DNA from: Candidatus Poribacteria bacterium
GTDB taxonomy: Bacteria; Poribacteria; WGA-4E; JAJDTR01
Direction: 5' to 3'
Assembly (NCBI GenBank): GCA_028820655.1
Contig: JAPPIK010000025.1
Span: 151,991 to 215,990 of the forward strand
Length of the DNA: 64,000 nt
The notes under the pieces were generated by a model. The model did not search any database. It was not told the origin of the DNA and worked only from the letters and a program-made list of their open reading frames with translations. The translations under genes and the position numbers were made by a program. Positions 44,823 through 54,663 of this stretch are shown here, one piece after another. How positions within the stretch are numbered: position 1 is the first letter of the stretch; the number at the start of each line of letters is the position of its first letter.

Positions 44823-45878
44823 CTATTTGTCTAACTCACCCGGATCCCAAAAGATCTCGACTCCAAGTTCTTCGGCGGCTTCGGCGAGGACACTCAAATG
44901 ATCGCGGTGGAGCGGAATGCCGTTTTCGATCGATGATTCATAGTTGCGCCATTCAATTTCCCCAGGCAAATAAACCTCATCCACCCCTTCCACGGTTTTT
45001 GAAGCCTTGACCGTGCGAATTCCTCGATCTACCTCTTCAGTATATTGATCGTAATCCGTGAAACTGGACACGTTCAGCGCCATGAAAAAGTGTTCGGAGG
45101 CTCCGCCATCCTTGTGACAGCCCATCAGTCCGCCAATTAGAGGACCTGCCATCGTCGTCAACGCCATAGCGATTCCATAGCCCTTTGGACCGGCCGCCGG
45201 TTTGAGCACTTCACCCAGATCGAAATCGTTTGTCGGTTCGCCATCCTCGGTCAACATCCAGTCCATCGGGATGGGAATACCGTACATGGACATGGTTTTG
45301 ATCCTCTCCCATGCCGAAATACCGCATGCCATGTCGAGCACGATGGGACGTTCCTTACCAGCCGGGAGCGCGTAGCAAAACGCGACGTTTCCCACAACCG
45401 GAGTGGCGCCGCCAGGAGCGCCAACGCTTCTCATCGATGTGCTCGTAGCGGCGAAGCCGATCAGTCTTTCGCGAACAGCCATCATGCCGTAGCACGCAGC
45501 GGCGCCAAAGTGGCCGGCATTGCGAACTCCCACGCCGGCGATCCCCATGGACTTCGCTTTTTCCACCGCCATATCCATCGCCATTGCCGAAGGCAGGTGT
45601 CCCAACGCACTGTCTCCTTCAATGACGGCAATACAAGGTCCCTCTTGTACAACTTCAATTCGCGGCGTCGGATTTATGTTTCCGTCAAGAATACCTTGGA
45701 TGTACCGCGGCTGGGCGCGAGTGCCGTGTGAATAAACGCCTCTTAAATCGGTCTCGACCTGAAAATTTGCCATCGTCTCTGCATGGTCGCGCGGCACTCC
45801 GACCTTTCGATAAAGTGTTTCGCTGAAAGCGCGAAGTTCATCTGGTTGAACTATCAACTCTTGAGATTCTTGACTCAT
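44823..45878 (-). CDS. LDH2/malate dehydrogenase-family oxidoreductase
   Basis: A 351-residue NAD(P)-dependent dehydrogenase of the YbiC/ComC/AllD fold. Family blocks: NFQVETDLRGVYSHGTR with the conserved SHG, GVRNAGHFGAAACYGM (catalytic His), APGGATPVVGNVAFCYALP, IVLDMACG, and PAAGPKGYGIAMALTTMAGPLIGG. The ATG at 45878 is selected; the frame upstream is open but has no family content. Substrates in this family include malate, lactate, ureidoglycolate and 2,3-diketo-L-gulonate; none can be fixed here. Confidence 0.87.
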   Translation of the reverse strand: MSQESQELIVQPDELRAFSETLYRKVGVPRDHAETMANFQVETDLRGVYSHGTRAQPRYIQGILDGNINPTPRIEVVQEGPCIAVIEGDSALGHLPSAMAMDMAVEKAKSMGIAGVGVRNAGHFGAAACYGMMAVRERLIGFAATSTSMRSVGAPGGATPVVGNVAFCYALPAGKERPIVLDMACGISAWERIKTMSMYGIPIPMDWMLTEDGEPTNDFDLGEVLKPAAGPKGYGIAMALTTMAGPLIGGLMGCHKDGGASEHFFMALNVSSFTDYDQYTEEVDRGIRTVKASKTVEGVDEVYLPGEIEWRNYESSIENGIPLHRDHLSVLAEAAEELGVEIFWDPGELDK

Positions 45879-46348
45879 CAAGCTAAGTCTCCAATTGAAG
45901 GTAGGAAAACGACACCGGCGAGTAGACCGTATACGAAAAAATTCAACAACGTCTGTCCGAATTATTGAATTGAGATGGTGAATACCAAAGGAATCCGTGC
46001 AACGGAAGCGGGACTCTTTGCTCGACTTTCTACATTTGAGCCGTATAACAGACGGTGTCAATCAAGCGTTTGAGAAAAGCAGGTGAGATTTTAACCATCT
46101 GGTCATTTTGGCTGACCATTGAAAAAGTCGCTGACGGATTTCAAATACTATGCAGATAATGTGTTGTGTTTCGCCCGAATCTTGTTACTGCACGGGTTTG
46201 GTGTTAAATGGCTTCCCGTCTAATCCAATCGTTATACTTTTGTACAAAGTCGAGCTTAGGGGGTTGATAAAACAACCTAAACCGAGAAGGAATGAGTTCC
46301 AAGTGGCCGCCACCCCAGGATCAAGATGGAACTCCGTTTCTCCGAATC
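45879..46348. other. Intergenic stretch between LDH2-type gene and HAF-repeat gene
   Basis: No gene or repeat recognised. It should carry the promoter of the leftward dehydrogenase gene and any terminator of the HAF gene is not obvious. Confidence 0.45.
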
Positions 46349-48274
46349 CTATTTGATTATCACCATCCGCCGGAGTTGGCGGAACGATGGCGTAGCCAAT
46401 TCATAGAAGTAGGTGCCGCTGGCAACTAACTCGCCGTTTCCGTTGCGTCCATCCCAATGGGCGGCACGTCCTCGACTATTATAAAAACCCGCGGATTGAA
46501 TACCGAGCGACAGTGTGCGAACCAACACGCCGGTCGTGTCATAAATGGACACCGATACCGGACTGTCAGCCGAAAGTTGATACGGTATCCACGTCTCCGG
46601 GTTGAACGGATTCGGGTAGTTCTGCAGCAATTGATTCCGATCCGGTTTACCGATGCCGTCAAGCCTAACAGACAACACCGCGTTTGCAAGGTGCTCATGC
46701 GTCAGGTTGAATCTTACCGTATTCGATTCAACATTGCCATCCGGACCGACGACGTGTAATTCAATCACGTCTCCCACTTCGACGACACTGCGCCGCGCCA
46801 AGTCGGCGGTTGCAGCGGCGAAGTAATCACCTTCCACCGAGGTGGTTATCGTACGCATTGTTCTCAGGTTACGGACGACGACTTGGTAGCCGTCGAAGGC
46901 AGGATTTTCAACCGCGCTCGCTAACCACTCGCTTGCAGGATTTTCTACCGCGCTTGCTAACCACTCGCTTGCAGGATTTTCTACCGCGCTCGCTAACCAC
47001 TCGCTTGCTGGATTGCCGTTCAAGCGCCCAGTTACGACGAACGCCCATGTCTGAGAAGATGTCCCTGCACGGGGCGCCGCAGCGGTTTGCATTTGATCTG
47101 TCCAAGCTGTCCCCGTGAATACAACGTCCCGGGACTTCAGAAGATTTACGATGTACCCTTTTCCACCTTCGATAGGAAATCCGGCGTCGGGCGCATTTGG
47201 TGTCCATGCCACAAATTGCTTTTCCGCGGTATCGAGCGCTATGACCGCCGTCGCGCCCGTCTTTAAGGCAAGCGTGCGCGCTGTCATGTGGACAGTCGGT
47301 TTCAACGGCACAGAGAGCATGTTTAAACCTTTAAAAAGATGCATAGAGAAAACATTGCCGAAACCGCCTTCGCTCAGTGGTGTCGCAGGTCTGCCGACAA
47401 ATCCCAATCTGCGGCCATCCGTTGAGTCATAATATCCGATAATGCTTCCATCTTGATTAACATTTCGGACGACGGTGCTTATACTGTCCGGGAACCGCAC
47501 TTCAAAGAGGGTGTCATCTGGCAGGAGGATATAGGACCGAAGAATATCATTTACAGCTTTGGCTCTGAAGCCGATAATCCCGAGATCGGTGATGGTGTTC
47601 ACAAATAGGTATGCAAGATTCGGCGTTCTTGGAAGATCAATAGTGTTGAAACTCCCGTCGGGGTTACGTATGAACCCATGAAACATTCCATCGTTATCGA
47701 CATAGCTGCCGACGACAGCACCTGCGGCGTTGACAAAGTCCCCATAAGTTTGGACTGCGCCGGGGAATGTAATTTTCAGATCCCCCGAGAAGGCGTGAGA
47801 GACTCCCTCTGCGTCGACGGCGTTACCGCTCAGAGCCCCTGTTTCATCGCTGATACCGTAGATGTTGGTTTCGGCTGCGCCGGGAAAATCGTATCGATGG
47901 AGTTCTCCGTCTTCCAAAATGACGCCGTGGTAAAGTCCATCAGCATCTTTATAGTGTCCCACAGCTTTTCCAGTGTTGTCGAGTCCATAGAAAAAGGTAT
48001 TTACGGAACCTTTGAAATCGTGCCTCCTAAAAACACTGTCTATCAGTGTGAAACCGACGATTTTCTCGCCATCGGCGCTCCGGGTGTTTCCTGCGTAATC
48101 ACCGAAATCGTTACTTGCGGCTATCTCCAAAAAATCGATACCGGGGACTTCAATGGTTTCAAAGATATAATCTGCAATCGGTGTTTCGGCAGCAACCGGT
48201 GTAACGGCATATCCCATAAAACAGATAATCAGACATATAAACAGGGAACGTTTCGAAATCATGTGATGATCCAT
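46349..48274 (-). CDS. Secreted HAF-repeat protein with C-terminal FlgD-like sorting domain
   Basis: A 641-residue exported protein. A signal peptide (SLFICLIICFMGYAVTPVAA) is followed by repeats of about 45-50 residues of HAF type (DGLYHGVILEDGELHRYDFP, EGVSHAFSG, DGMFHGFIRNPDG). A Ser/Asn-rich middle domain (FSMHLFKGLNMLSVPL) leads to three exact copies of NPASEWLASAVE, then a beta domain, and ends with NYPNPFNPETWIPYQLS followed by an FlgD/T9SS-type Ig-like tail that stops in RRMVIIK. The protein is probably cell-surface or secreted. A larger, frameshifted paralogue follows upstream at 48814-51530. Confidence 0.85.
   Translation of the reverse strand: MDHHMISKRSLFICLIICFMGYAVTPVAAETPIADYIFETIEVPGIDFLEIAASNDFGDYAGNTRSADGEKIVGFTLIDSVFRRHDFKGSVNTFFYGLDNTGKAVGHYKDADGLYHGVILEDGELHRYDFPGAAETNIYGISDETGALSGNAVDAEGVSHAFSGDLKITFPGAVQTYGDFVNAAGAVVGSYVDNDGMFHGFIRNPDGSFNTIDLPRTPNLAYLFVNTITDLGIIGFRAKAVNDILRSYILLPDDTLFEVRFPDSISTVVRNVNQDGSIIGYYDSTDGRRLGFVGRPATPLSEGGFGNVFSMHLFKGLNMLSVPLKPTVHMTARTLALKTGATAVIALDTAEKQFVAWTPNAPDAGFPIEGGKGYIVNLLKSRDVVFTGTAWTDQMQTAAAPRAGTSSQTWAFVVTGRLNGNPASEWLASAVENPASEWLASAVENPASEWLASAVENPAFDGYQVVVRNLRTMRTITTSVEGDYFAAATADLARRSVVEVGDVIELHVVGPDGNVESNTVRFNLTHEHLANAVLSVRLDGIGKPDRNQLLQNYPNPFNPETWIPYQLSADSPVSVSIYDTTGVLVRTLSLGIQSAGFYNSRGRAAHWDGRNGNGELVASGTYFYELATPSFRQLRRMVIIK
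46899..47006 (-). repeat. Three tandem 36-bp units inside the HAF-repeat gene
   Basis: Three units of 36 bases at 46899-46934, 46935-46970 and 46971-47006, nearly identical. Each encodes NPASEWLASAVE. The core GCTCGCTAACCACTCGCTTG resembles the intergenic minisatellite at 39.6-40.0 and 63.15-63.25 kb. The paralogous gene has a single unit. Confidence 0.88.
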
Positions 48275-48813
48275 AGTTATCCTCTTTTGACCTAGGTAAT
48301 CTAAGTTGCCACCTGTGTATCACTATCCGTTAGATCCGCCCTGCGATACGCAAACTAACAGTTTGCGCTACAGAATCTCCGCAATTGATTAACTAGCCGC
48401 AATAAATAACGGAGGTGCATGTAGAATACCCAGTATGTAGAAACTTGGGTTAGGTAGCTTAACGTGTTTTTTAGGCGTCACGGCGTTTTACAGTTACGCC
48501 GTTAACTAAATGGTTCTCTCGGTAAGTAAATATGATTAAGTGTTGGGTGTCGGTAGTTCACATTGTCTGAACTGTGATTTATGAGATTATTGTGATTACC
48601 TTGATTGCATGTGTCAAGTTGCCGGTGATGAGCCGGCTAGATCGTTTCGAGGGCACTAGGATTCAGAGAAGAAACCAAGTCTTCGGAAAAAAAACACGGT
48701 ATTCTGTTTCCAGCCAGAAATCAAGTTTTCAAGAAAAAACTTGATTTCGACATGCGTTAAACACTTAGCGAGAAGACCACTAAACCGTGACGCTTGTAAG
48801 TCTCCGATTGATT
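48275..48813. other. Intergenic stretch between the two HAF-repeat genes
   Basis: It holds one hairpin repeat (48349-48374) and otherwise only AT-rich sequence. The promoter of the 46349-48274 gene should be here. Confidence 0.5.
48349..48374 (+). repeat. Hairpin repeat CGCAAACT-AAC-AGTTTGCG followed by CTACAGA
   Basis: A perfect 8-bp stem (48349-48356 with 48360-48367), loop AAC, then CTACAGA. On the minus strand it reads TCTGTAG plus the palindrome. It has the same architecture as 40144-40170. Confidence 0.78.
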
Positions 48814-51530
48814 CTACTTCATAATGACAAGCTTGCGCGTTTGACGGAAAGATGGTGTAGACAATTGATAGAAGTAGGCACCGCTAGCAACTAACTCCCC
48901 GTTATTGTTGCGGCCATCCCAATATGCGGCGCGTCCTCGGCTATTGTAGAAACCTGCAGATTGAATGCCGAGCGATAGTGTCCGAACCAGCCCCCCGGAT
49001 GCGCTATAAATGGATACCGATACCGGACTGTCCTTGGAAAGTTGGTAGGGAATCCACGTTTCGGGGTTAAACGGATTCGGGTAGTTCTGCAACAACAGAT
49101 CCCCCTCCGGTTTACCGACGCCGTCAAGCCTGACGGACAACACCGCGTTTGCAAGGTGTTCAGGCGTGACGCTGAATCTCACGGTACGCGATTCAACATT
49201 CCCATCGGGACCGATGACGTGTAGTTCAATCACGTCTCCAACTTCGACTACACTCCGCCGCGACAAGTCGGCAGTTGCAGCCGCGAAGTAATCCCCTTCC
49301 ACCGAAGCAGATATCGAACTGTTTGTTCTCAGGTTGCGCACGATTACACGGTAGCCGTCAAACGCAGGATTTTCTACCGCACTCGCTAGCCACTCGCTTG
49401 CTAGTTGTCCGTCCAAGTGTCCACTGACAACGAACGCCCACACGTTCTGTTCCTGCGCAATTTCGACGGATACAGCGGGCGGCGATGCGGCTGCCTCCGT
49501 TTGATCTGTCCACGGCGCTCCCACGAAGGCGAAATCCCGGGATTCCGGAACATTGACGATATAGCCTTTTCCGCCTTCAATCGGAAATCCGTCGTTGGGC
49601 GCACTTGGCGTCCACCCCACGAATATTTGGTTAGCCGAATCAAGCATGATGACGGTTGTCGCCCCAGTTAAGCCTGAAAGCGTCTTGGCGTTTATTGCTT
49701 TTGGCGGCATCAAAGGCACGGAAATCATGTTCAAACCCTTAGCAAGCCTAGAGTCGTAGGCATTGCCGAAACGGTCGCTGATATCCTTGGCAACGAGTCT
49801 GGCGATGAACCCGTGCCTGCGCCCATCGGCTGAGTCATAGTGCCCGACGACAGAACCGTCCTCATTGATATTCCAACCTTCCGTGCTAACAGCACCCGGA
49901 AACTGCAATTCTTGTAGATTGAGGGGGCTTCCGACATAGGTGCGCGGGACATCACCCGCCGCTTTGGCTCGTCCAACGACAGTCCTTGTCCTGTTGAGAC
50001 CGTGCAGAAAAAAGTATTCCAGATTTAGTGCGTTTGGAAGGTCAATCGAAAGAAATCTACCCAACGAGCTACGCATGTATGCATGATATATACCATCAGC
50101 ATCTCTATAGCTGCCCACGATATGGCCTGTCCAACTCACAAAATCGGCGTATGTTTCCGGTGCCCCGGGAACTCAACGATTGTCTCCCCCGAGAACCCGC
50201 GACGAACACCGGACATATCTACAAAACTACCCGTTAGCGCGCCGGTCGAATCACTGTATCCGTATATCTCCGTTTCGACCGAATTCGGGAAATTGTATTG
50301 CCGCAACTCGCCATTCTCCAAGATTACGCCGTGGTAAAGCCCATCCCTATCCTTGTAGTGTCCGGCAGCTATTCCGTTATTACCGAGCGCATAGAAATAG
50401 GTGCCACCCGATCCGGGAAAATCGTGGGTCGTGAAAACACCATCAATGAGCGTAAAGGCGACATCTTTTTCACCGTCGGGACCCCGCATGTTGCCGGCGT
50501 AATCTTCAAAGTCGCTACTGGCAGTTACCGCTAAAAAATCTACACCGGGAACATCAATACTCTCGAAAGTATAATTGAGCTTAGGAGGCGTAACGCCGCG
50601 CCGCGATTGCGGGGTACCCGGTTTAGGTCTGGCGATAAACCCGTGTCTACGTCCATCCTCAGTGTCATAGTGACCCACCACAGAGTTGTCCTGATTAACG
50701 TTCCATCCTTCCGTGCTGACACTGCCCGGAAACTTCAATTCCTGTAAGCCAAGAGGGTTGCCGGCATAGGTGCGCGGGACATCGCCCGCCGCTTTGGCTC
50801 GACCGACGGCGTTCAGTGCGTCGCTGATGCCATGCAGAAAAAAGTATTCGGGATCTGATACGGCTGGAATGTCCAGCGTTGCAAAACTACCCCCGGGGCC
50901 ACGCAGGTAGGGATAATAACTACCTTCAGCATCCACATAGCTACCAACCACATTGCCTAGCGTGCTCACAAAATCGGCATAAGTTTCCACTGCCCCCGGA
51001 AACTCAATTATGTCATCTCCCGAGAATCCGCGGCGCACGCCGGAAGCATCGGTATAGTTACCCGTCATTGCCCCCGACGAGTCGCTGTAACCGTATATCT
51101 CCGTTTGGACGGCACCCGGAAAATTGTATCGCCGCAACTCGCCATTTTCCAAGATAACGCCATGGTACAGACCGTCGCTATCTTGGTAATATCCTGCGGC
51201 TAAGCCATTATTGCCAAGCGCATAGAAATGAGTTTTCTGCGAGCCGGGAAAATCGTGCTTTGTAAAAACGCCATCAATGAGTGTAAATGCGACTTCCTTT
51301 TCGCCGTCATCACTCAGCGTGTAGCCCGCGAAATCCTCAAAGTCACTGCTCGCAGCGACCGCTAAAAACTCTTCCCCCGGAACATCGATCGTTTCAAAAG
51401 TATAGTTGGCGGATATGCCAACGGGTTCATCGTCGACTTGTGCATTGGCGGTTCCCGGTAAAACGGAAACCAGGCAGATGAACAAGGAACACATGTAAAA
51501 CAAAAAACTGATTTTGGTCTGATCGTGCAT
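48814..51530 (-). pseudogene. Large secreted HAF-repeat protein, interrupted by one frameshift
   Basis: Two adjacent frames join into one protein of about 905 residues if a single base is restored. The break is at 50163-50169, where the plus strand has CCCCGGG; the internal paralogous repeat at 50983-50989 has CCCCCGG, one base more. The frame then continues PGAPETYADFVSWTGHIVGS as expected. Start: ATG at 51530 with signal peptide SFLFYMCSLFICLVSVLPGT. The N-terminal part holds a tandem duplication of about 290 residues of HAF-type repeats. The middle and C-terminal regions match the protein at 46349-48274, including NYPNPFNPETWIPYQLS and an FlgD-like tail ending RKLVIMK. A sequencing error or a real lesion are both possible. 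Confidence 0.85.
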
Positions 51531-52291
51531 TACGAAATCCTCACTTAATGGTTGTTGATTTAAGATTGAATAGAAGAGTAGACAAGGCATCACGCCGTAT
51601 GGAGGAGTCCTGAAAGTAACACTTTGAAAAAACGCCTTATTCATCCCTCCTGTTTCATCATTACATTAGACTGACCAGTTGTTCGGCGATGACAAGTGGA
51701 TTATCGCTTACAGCGACGGGCGGAATCCGGTAAATTTTGAATTCAACAGCATCTCTTGGCTTAACTAGGCGTCAAAGTTAGACCTAACATATGACTGTAA
51801 CACATGTAGCGTTGCGATGGATTCTGCTATATGATCATCAATCGCAGATCATGGTGTTGCGGTATGCCGGTGGCGATAAGCGTAACACACAAAACCGTGT
51901 TTGGCAAGTGCTCTAATTCCTTTGACTGCCATTCGCCACTTTAGCATCCGAAAATGTGAACAAAGTGTTAATCCAGCACCCTTTTTGAGGACGGGAGACT
52001 GAGCTTGTACCTAGTATTCATGTAAAAATAGACGACAAAAATGGGTACAAAAATGTGAACGGAGGCTTGATTTCGCGGGAGTGTTCACATGGTTTGATTC
52101 AATACTTTCCTTTGGTGACGTGGGTTCATACGCGGGCAAATAGGTACAAAATAGGTACAGGAAGAAGAGATCATCGGCGCGAGGGTCGATTTTAAGTATG
52201 TAAAAAGCCAAAGCGCCACATCGTTTGAACACGGATAATTAGCGATTTGAGGAGTCGTGCATCCACTCCGCCGCTCAACTGTTGGTTCCAT

Positions 52292-52320
52292 ATTGTACTA
52301 TACACGTGTAAAGTTGTCAA
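52292..52320 (-). promoter_or_regulatory. Leftward sigma-70-like promoter
   Basis: On the minus strand TTGACA (52315-52320) and TACAAT (52292-52297) are spaced by 17 bases. The segment TTGACAACTT plus ATAGTA text matches that of the rightward promoter at 52413. It may drive the HAF-repeat gene starting at 51530, with a long leader. Confidence 0.6.
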
Positions 52321-52356
52321 TGCAAAATCGGATGTGTTCCCGCGTGAAATCGCCGA

Positions 52357-52372
52357 CATGTACGTGTACATG
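52357..52372. promoter_or_regulatory. Palindrome CATGTAC-GT-GTACATG, probable operator
   Basis: Perfect 7-bp arms separated by two bases. Its centre (52364.5) is within two bases of the midpoint between the two divergent promoters, the expected place for a regulator acting on both. The regulator is unknown. Confidence 0.55.
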
Positions 52373-52412
52373 ATAACGGGAAAGCTGTATGAGAGATTAA
52401 GGCCTTTTTAGG

Positions 52413-52441
52413 TTGACAACTTCTCATACGTATAGTATGGT
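52413..52441 (+). promoter_or_regulatory. Rightward sigma-70-like promoter of the DUF4268 gene
   Basis: TTGACA (52413-52418), 17-base spacer, TATGGT (52436-52441). The spacer contains CATAC-GTATA-GTATG, an inverted repeat that reaches into the -10 box. The leader to the GTG at 52599 is about 150 bases. Confidence 0.6.
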
Positions 52442-52598
52442 GTGGGCGTGCCTTGATGGAATGGAGATGGTAATGTCTTGATTTGTTTTAATGGTCGGAT
52501 TACATTATTCGTGAAATGAGGGATTAAACGGCGCGATTACTACATGGGATAAGAACGGGTAACGGTTGGCTACTTTGAAGTGAAAGGAGAATTTGATA

Positions 52599-53540
52599 GT
52601 GAACGCAGTAGGGCATTTGCAGAGAGTGGCTTTGCGTGAGGTGTGGGACAATGAACCAAACGACTTTACCCCGTGGCTGGAGAAGAACATCGACGTGTTG
52701 AACGACACCATTGGTCTGTCAATCTCAATCGTGGAGCGTGAGCATAGGCCGACGGAGCGGTTGAGCGTAGACCTTTTGGGAGAGATTGAAACGGAGACGG
52801 AAACAGGGCTCGTCGTCATTGAGAATCAACTTGAGGCGAGCAACCATGACCACCTCGGCAAACTGATTACATATTTGACTGTGATCGACGCCAGAGTTGG
52901 GATTTGGATTGTGGCCGATCCCAAACCTGAACACGTTAGCGCAATATCGTGGTTGAATCAAACGTATGCGGCGGATTTCTATCTGGTAAAACTTGAAGCG
53001 GTCCAGATTGGAGACTCATTGCGGGCACCACTGCTGACGCTGATTGTAGGGGCTAACGAGGAAAGTAAACAGGCGGTAACAGTGAAGGCAGAAGAGAAGG
53101 AACGGTATGGGCTACGTCAAGAATTTTGGACGCAGTTGTTAGATCGTGCGAGAGAAAGAACGCCGCTACATGCCAACATTTCGGCTAAGAAGTATGCGAG
53201 TATCTATGCGACAGTGAGGAGCGGGGTGTTCCTTCAATACACTATCAGGCAACGTGACTCGGGTGTCGGTTTGTACATTGATCGAAGCGACAAGGACGAG
53301 AATATAGAGATTTTCCGAGCGCTCAAAGAGAAAAAATGCGAGATTGAGGAAGCGTTTGGTGAGCCGCTCGAATGGGAACAACGAGACGGCACACGTGTAT
53401 GTCGAATTGTCAAGTCTCAGGTTTCTCAGGGTGGATACCGGAATGATAGAGAGGACTGGGAAGAAATACAGGATTCCATGATAGAGGCTATGATTCGGCT
53501 GAATAAGGCACTAGAGCCACATATCGAGGCACTTGGTTGA
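52599..53540 (+). CDS. DUF4268-family protein with nuclease-like N-terminal domain
   Basis: About 313 residues. GTG at 52599 is preferred: GAAAGGAG ends 10 bases before it, whereas the TTG at 52593 is too close. The first 120 residues resemble a PD-(D/E)XK-type fold: LSVDLLGEIETETETGLVVI, then ENQL and HDHLGKLITYL, where Asp and the Glu-x-Gln could form the metal site. The C-terminal half (FWTQLLDRARERTPLH, RSGVFLQYTIRQRDSGVGLY) is the DUF4268 region. Proteins of this type occur near restriction and toxin-antitoxin genes. Here it heads the accessory region. Nuclease activity is not proven. Confidence 0.75.
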   Translation: MNAVGHLQRVALREVWDNEPNDFTPWLEKNIDVLNDTIGLSISIVEREHRPTERLSVDLLGEIETETETGLVVIENQLEASNHDHLGKLITYLTVIDARVGIWIVADPKPEHVSAISWLNQTYAADFYLVKLEAVQIGDSLRAPLLTLIVGANEESKQAVTVKAEEKERYGLRQEFWTQLLDRARERTPLHANISAKKYASIYATVRSGVFLQYTIRQRDSGVGLYIDRSDKDENIEIFRALKEKKCEIEEAFGEPLEWEQRDGTRVCRIVKSQVSQGGYRNDREDWEEIQDSMIEAMIRLNKALEPHIEALG

Positions 53541-53613
53541 ATTGAAAGGAGAATCATCGTGAAATTCCGAGAGAAACTGGGATATATCGCTTTAGACGGG
53601 AAGGAGAATTCAA

Positions 53614-53846
53614 TTGAAGTTGCTGTTTAGCGAATGGGAGATCCAATATTATGCCTCTCGTTATCCCCGTGAGTATGATGCAGCCATTGAATCGCTGGTA
53701 CCTGAAGTGAAGAAGCGCGGCTATTTGACCGGATCGGAGTTGATGGAGTTGACTAGTTGGCAGGCGCCGGGGCGCAAAAAAGGCCGCGTGTTGAGCAATT
53801 TGTGCGATTGAGTGCGGCTATACCCAAAACTGAAAGAGGAGCGTAA
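53614..53846 (+). pseudogene. Short fragment, probably truncated or frameshifted
   Basis: A frame from TTG 53614 (AAGGAG spaced seven bases) gives 65 residues: KLLFSEWEIQYYASRYPREY, a Tyr-rich helix, then LTSWQAPGRKKGRV. The end (LSNLCD) looks wrong. Shifting one base at about 53795 continues as EQFVRLSAAIPKTERGA to a TAA at 53844, three bases before the next gene. Longer proteins with a similar WK(S/T)PR-type motif exist in my memory as HhH-GPD-like partners of toxin genes, but the family is uncertain. I treat it as a damaged remnant. Confidence 0.4.
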
Positions 53847-53848
53847 TT

Positions 53849-54655
53849 ATGAGGAACAAAACCCGTAACGCCGTTTGGCTCTTTATTGTTTTTTTCACGA
53901 TCTACTTCACCGGCTGCGCCACGACGTATGTTCCCGAGTGGCGCTCACAGCTGTGGACGGTTCCCGATGTTCGTGAAAATCAAACGCAGGCATTCGGCGC
54001 TCTAGAATCGAGCGAATTGCGAAGCGGAATTATCTGTACACTCTTTCGCGAGGTGGGCAATCCAACTAACACTATTGTGGCGGTTACGGCGAGCTGTCGG
54101 AATACGAGTACGCACCCTTACTACTTAGAATCCAATCCTATCCAGGTGATCGATGCCGCGCGTAATCTACTAAAGCCGCTGACTGTCGAACATGCCATGT
54201 ATAAGTTCTATGGGGGTGCCTTGTTTGAACAGGCGCAAATTGACCGACTAACTAGCCCTATGCCGGATTCACGCGACTATAGTGATTCCATCTTTGGTTC
54301 TGCACTTTACGCAATCGCGGTGGCTTTACGCAGCGAGGAAAACCGCGCGATTATATCGAACCTGTTGGATAAAGAGTCATTGCCTTACGATTTATACCAT
54401 CGCAGTTTTGAACCCGTTACCATATCACCTGGAGTCTCAACCCAATGGACACAATTTTTCTTGGTGTCGCCTACTGATAAAACCATTTCGGTGATGTTAG
54501 AGGGGGATGACATTGATAATGCGATTAGCTTCGTTCGCCCAATACGACCTCCACCACGAAAAGCTGCCGCGGAGGACGGGGGCACTGGTGTTGCCGTGTT
54601 CGTATTCGCCGCAGCCATCTTCACACTCATAGTAATGCTATCGAACTCAGATTAA
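53849..54655 (+). CDS. Lipoprotein of unknown function with C-terminal membrane helix
   Basis: A 268-residue protein with AGAGGAG before the ATG. The signal ends in the lipobox FTGC. A mature soluble domain of about 210 residues (LRSGIICTLFREVGNPTNTI, STHPYYLESNPIQVID, and the SPTDKTISVMLEGDD strand) ends with a hydrophobic C-terminal segment, VAVFVFAAAIFTLIVML. Having both a lipid anchor and a C-terminal helix is unusual. No family recognised. It is expressed in the direction of the DUF4268 gene, 300 bases downstream of it. Confidence 0.65.
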   Translation: MRNKTRNAVWLFIVFFTIYFTGCATTYVPEWRSQLWTVPDVRENQTQAFGALESSELRSGIICTLFREVGNPTNTIVAVTASCRNTSTHPYYLESNPIQVIDAARNLLKPLTVEHAMYKFYGGALFEQAQIDRLTSPMPDSRDYSDSIFGSALYAIAVALRSEENRAIISNLLDKESLPYDLYHRSFEPVTISPGVSTQWTQFFLVSPTDKTISVMLEGDDIDNAISFVRPIRPPPRKAAAEDGGTGVAVFVFAAAIFTLIVMLSNSD

Positions 54656-54663
54656 CGTAGATT

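Larger units (their letters stand above)
51531..52598. other. 1.07-kb intergenic region with divergent promoters
   Basis: No trustworthy gene. It has two convergently similar, divergently oriented promoters with a palindrome between them (listed separately), three copies of ATGTGAAC or its complement (51954, 52053, 52083) and repeats of GGTACAAAA near 52040 and 52145. A short leftward frame at 52011-52232 lacks a ribosome-binding site. Confidence 0.6.

Noticed and set aside
46899..47006. 36-bp repeats as a CRISPR array
   Set aside because: Units are directly adjacent without spacers and encode NPASEWLASAVE in frame within a larger protein.
52011..52232. Leftward 73-residue ORF below the divergent promoter
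   Set aside because: No ribosome-binding site and no protein-like composition; kept only as possible leader RNA.
53559..53630. 23-codon frame with good ribosome-binding site before the 53614 fragment
   Set aside because: It is too short and without conserved features; it overlaps the next start and may be a chance leader peptide.
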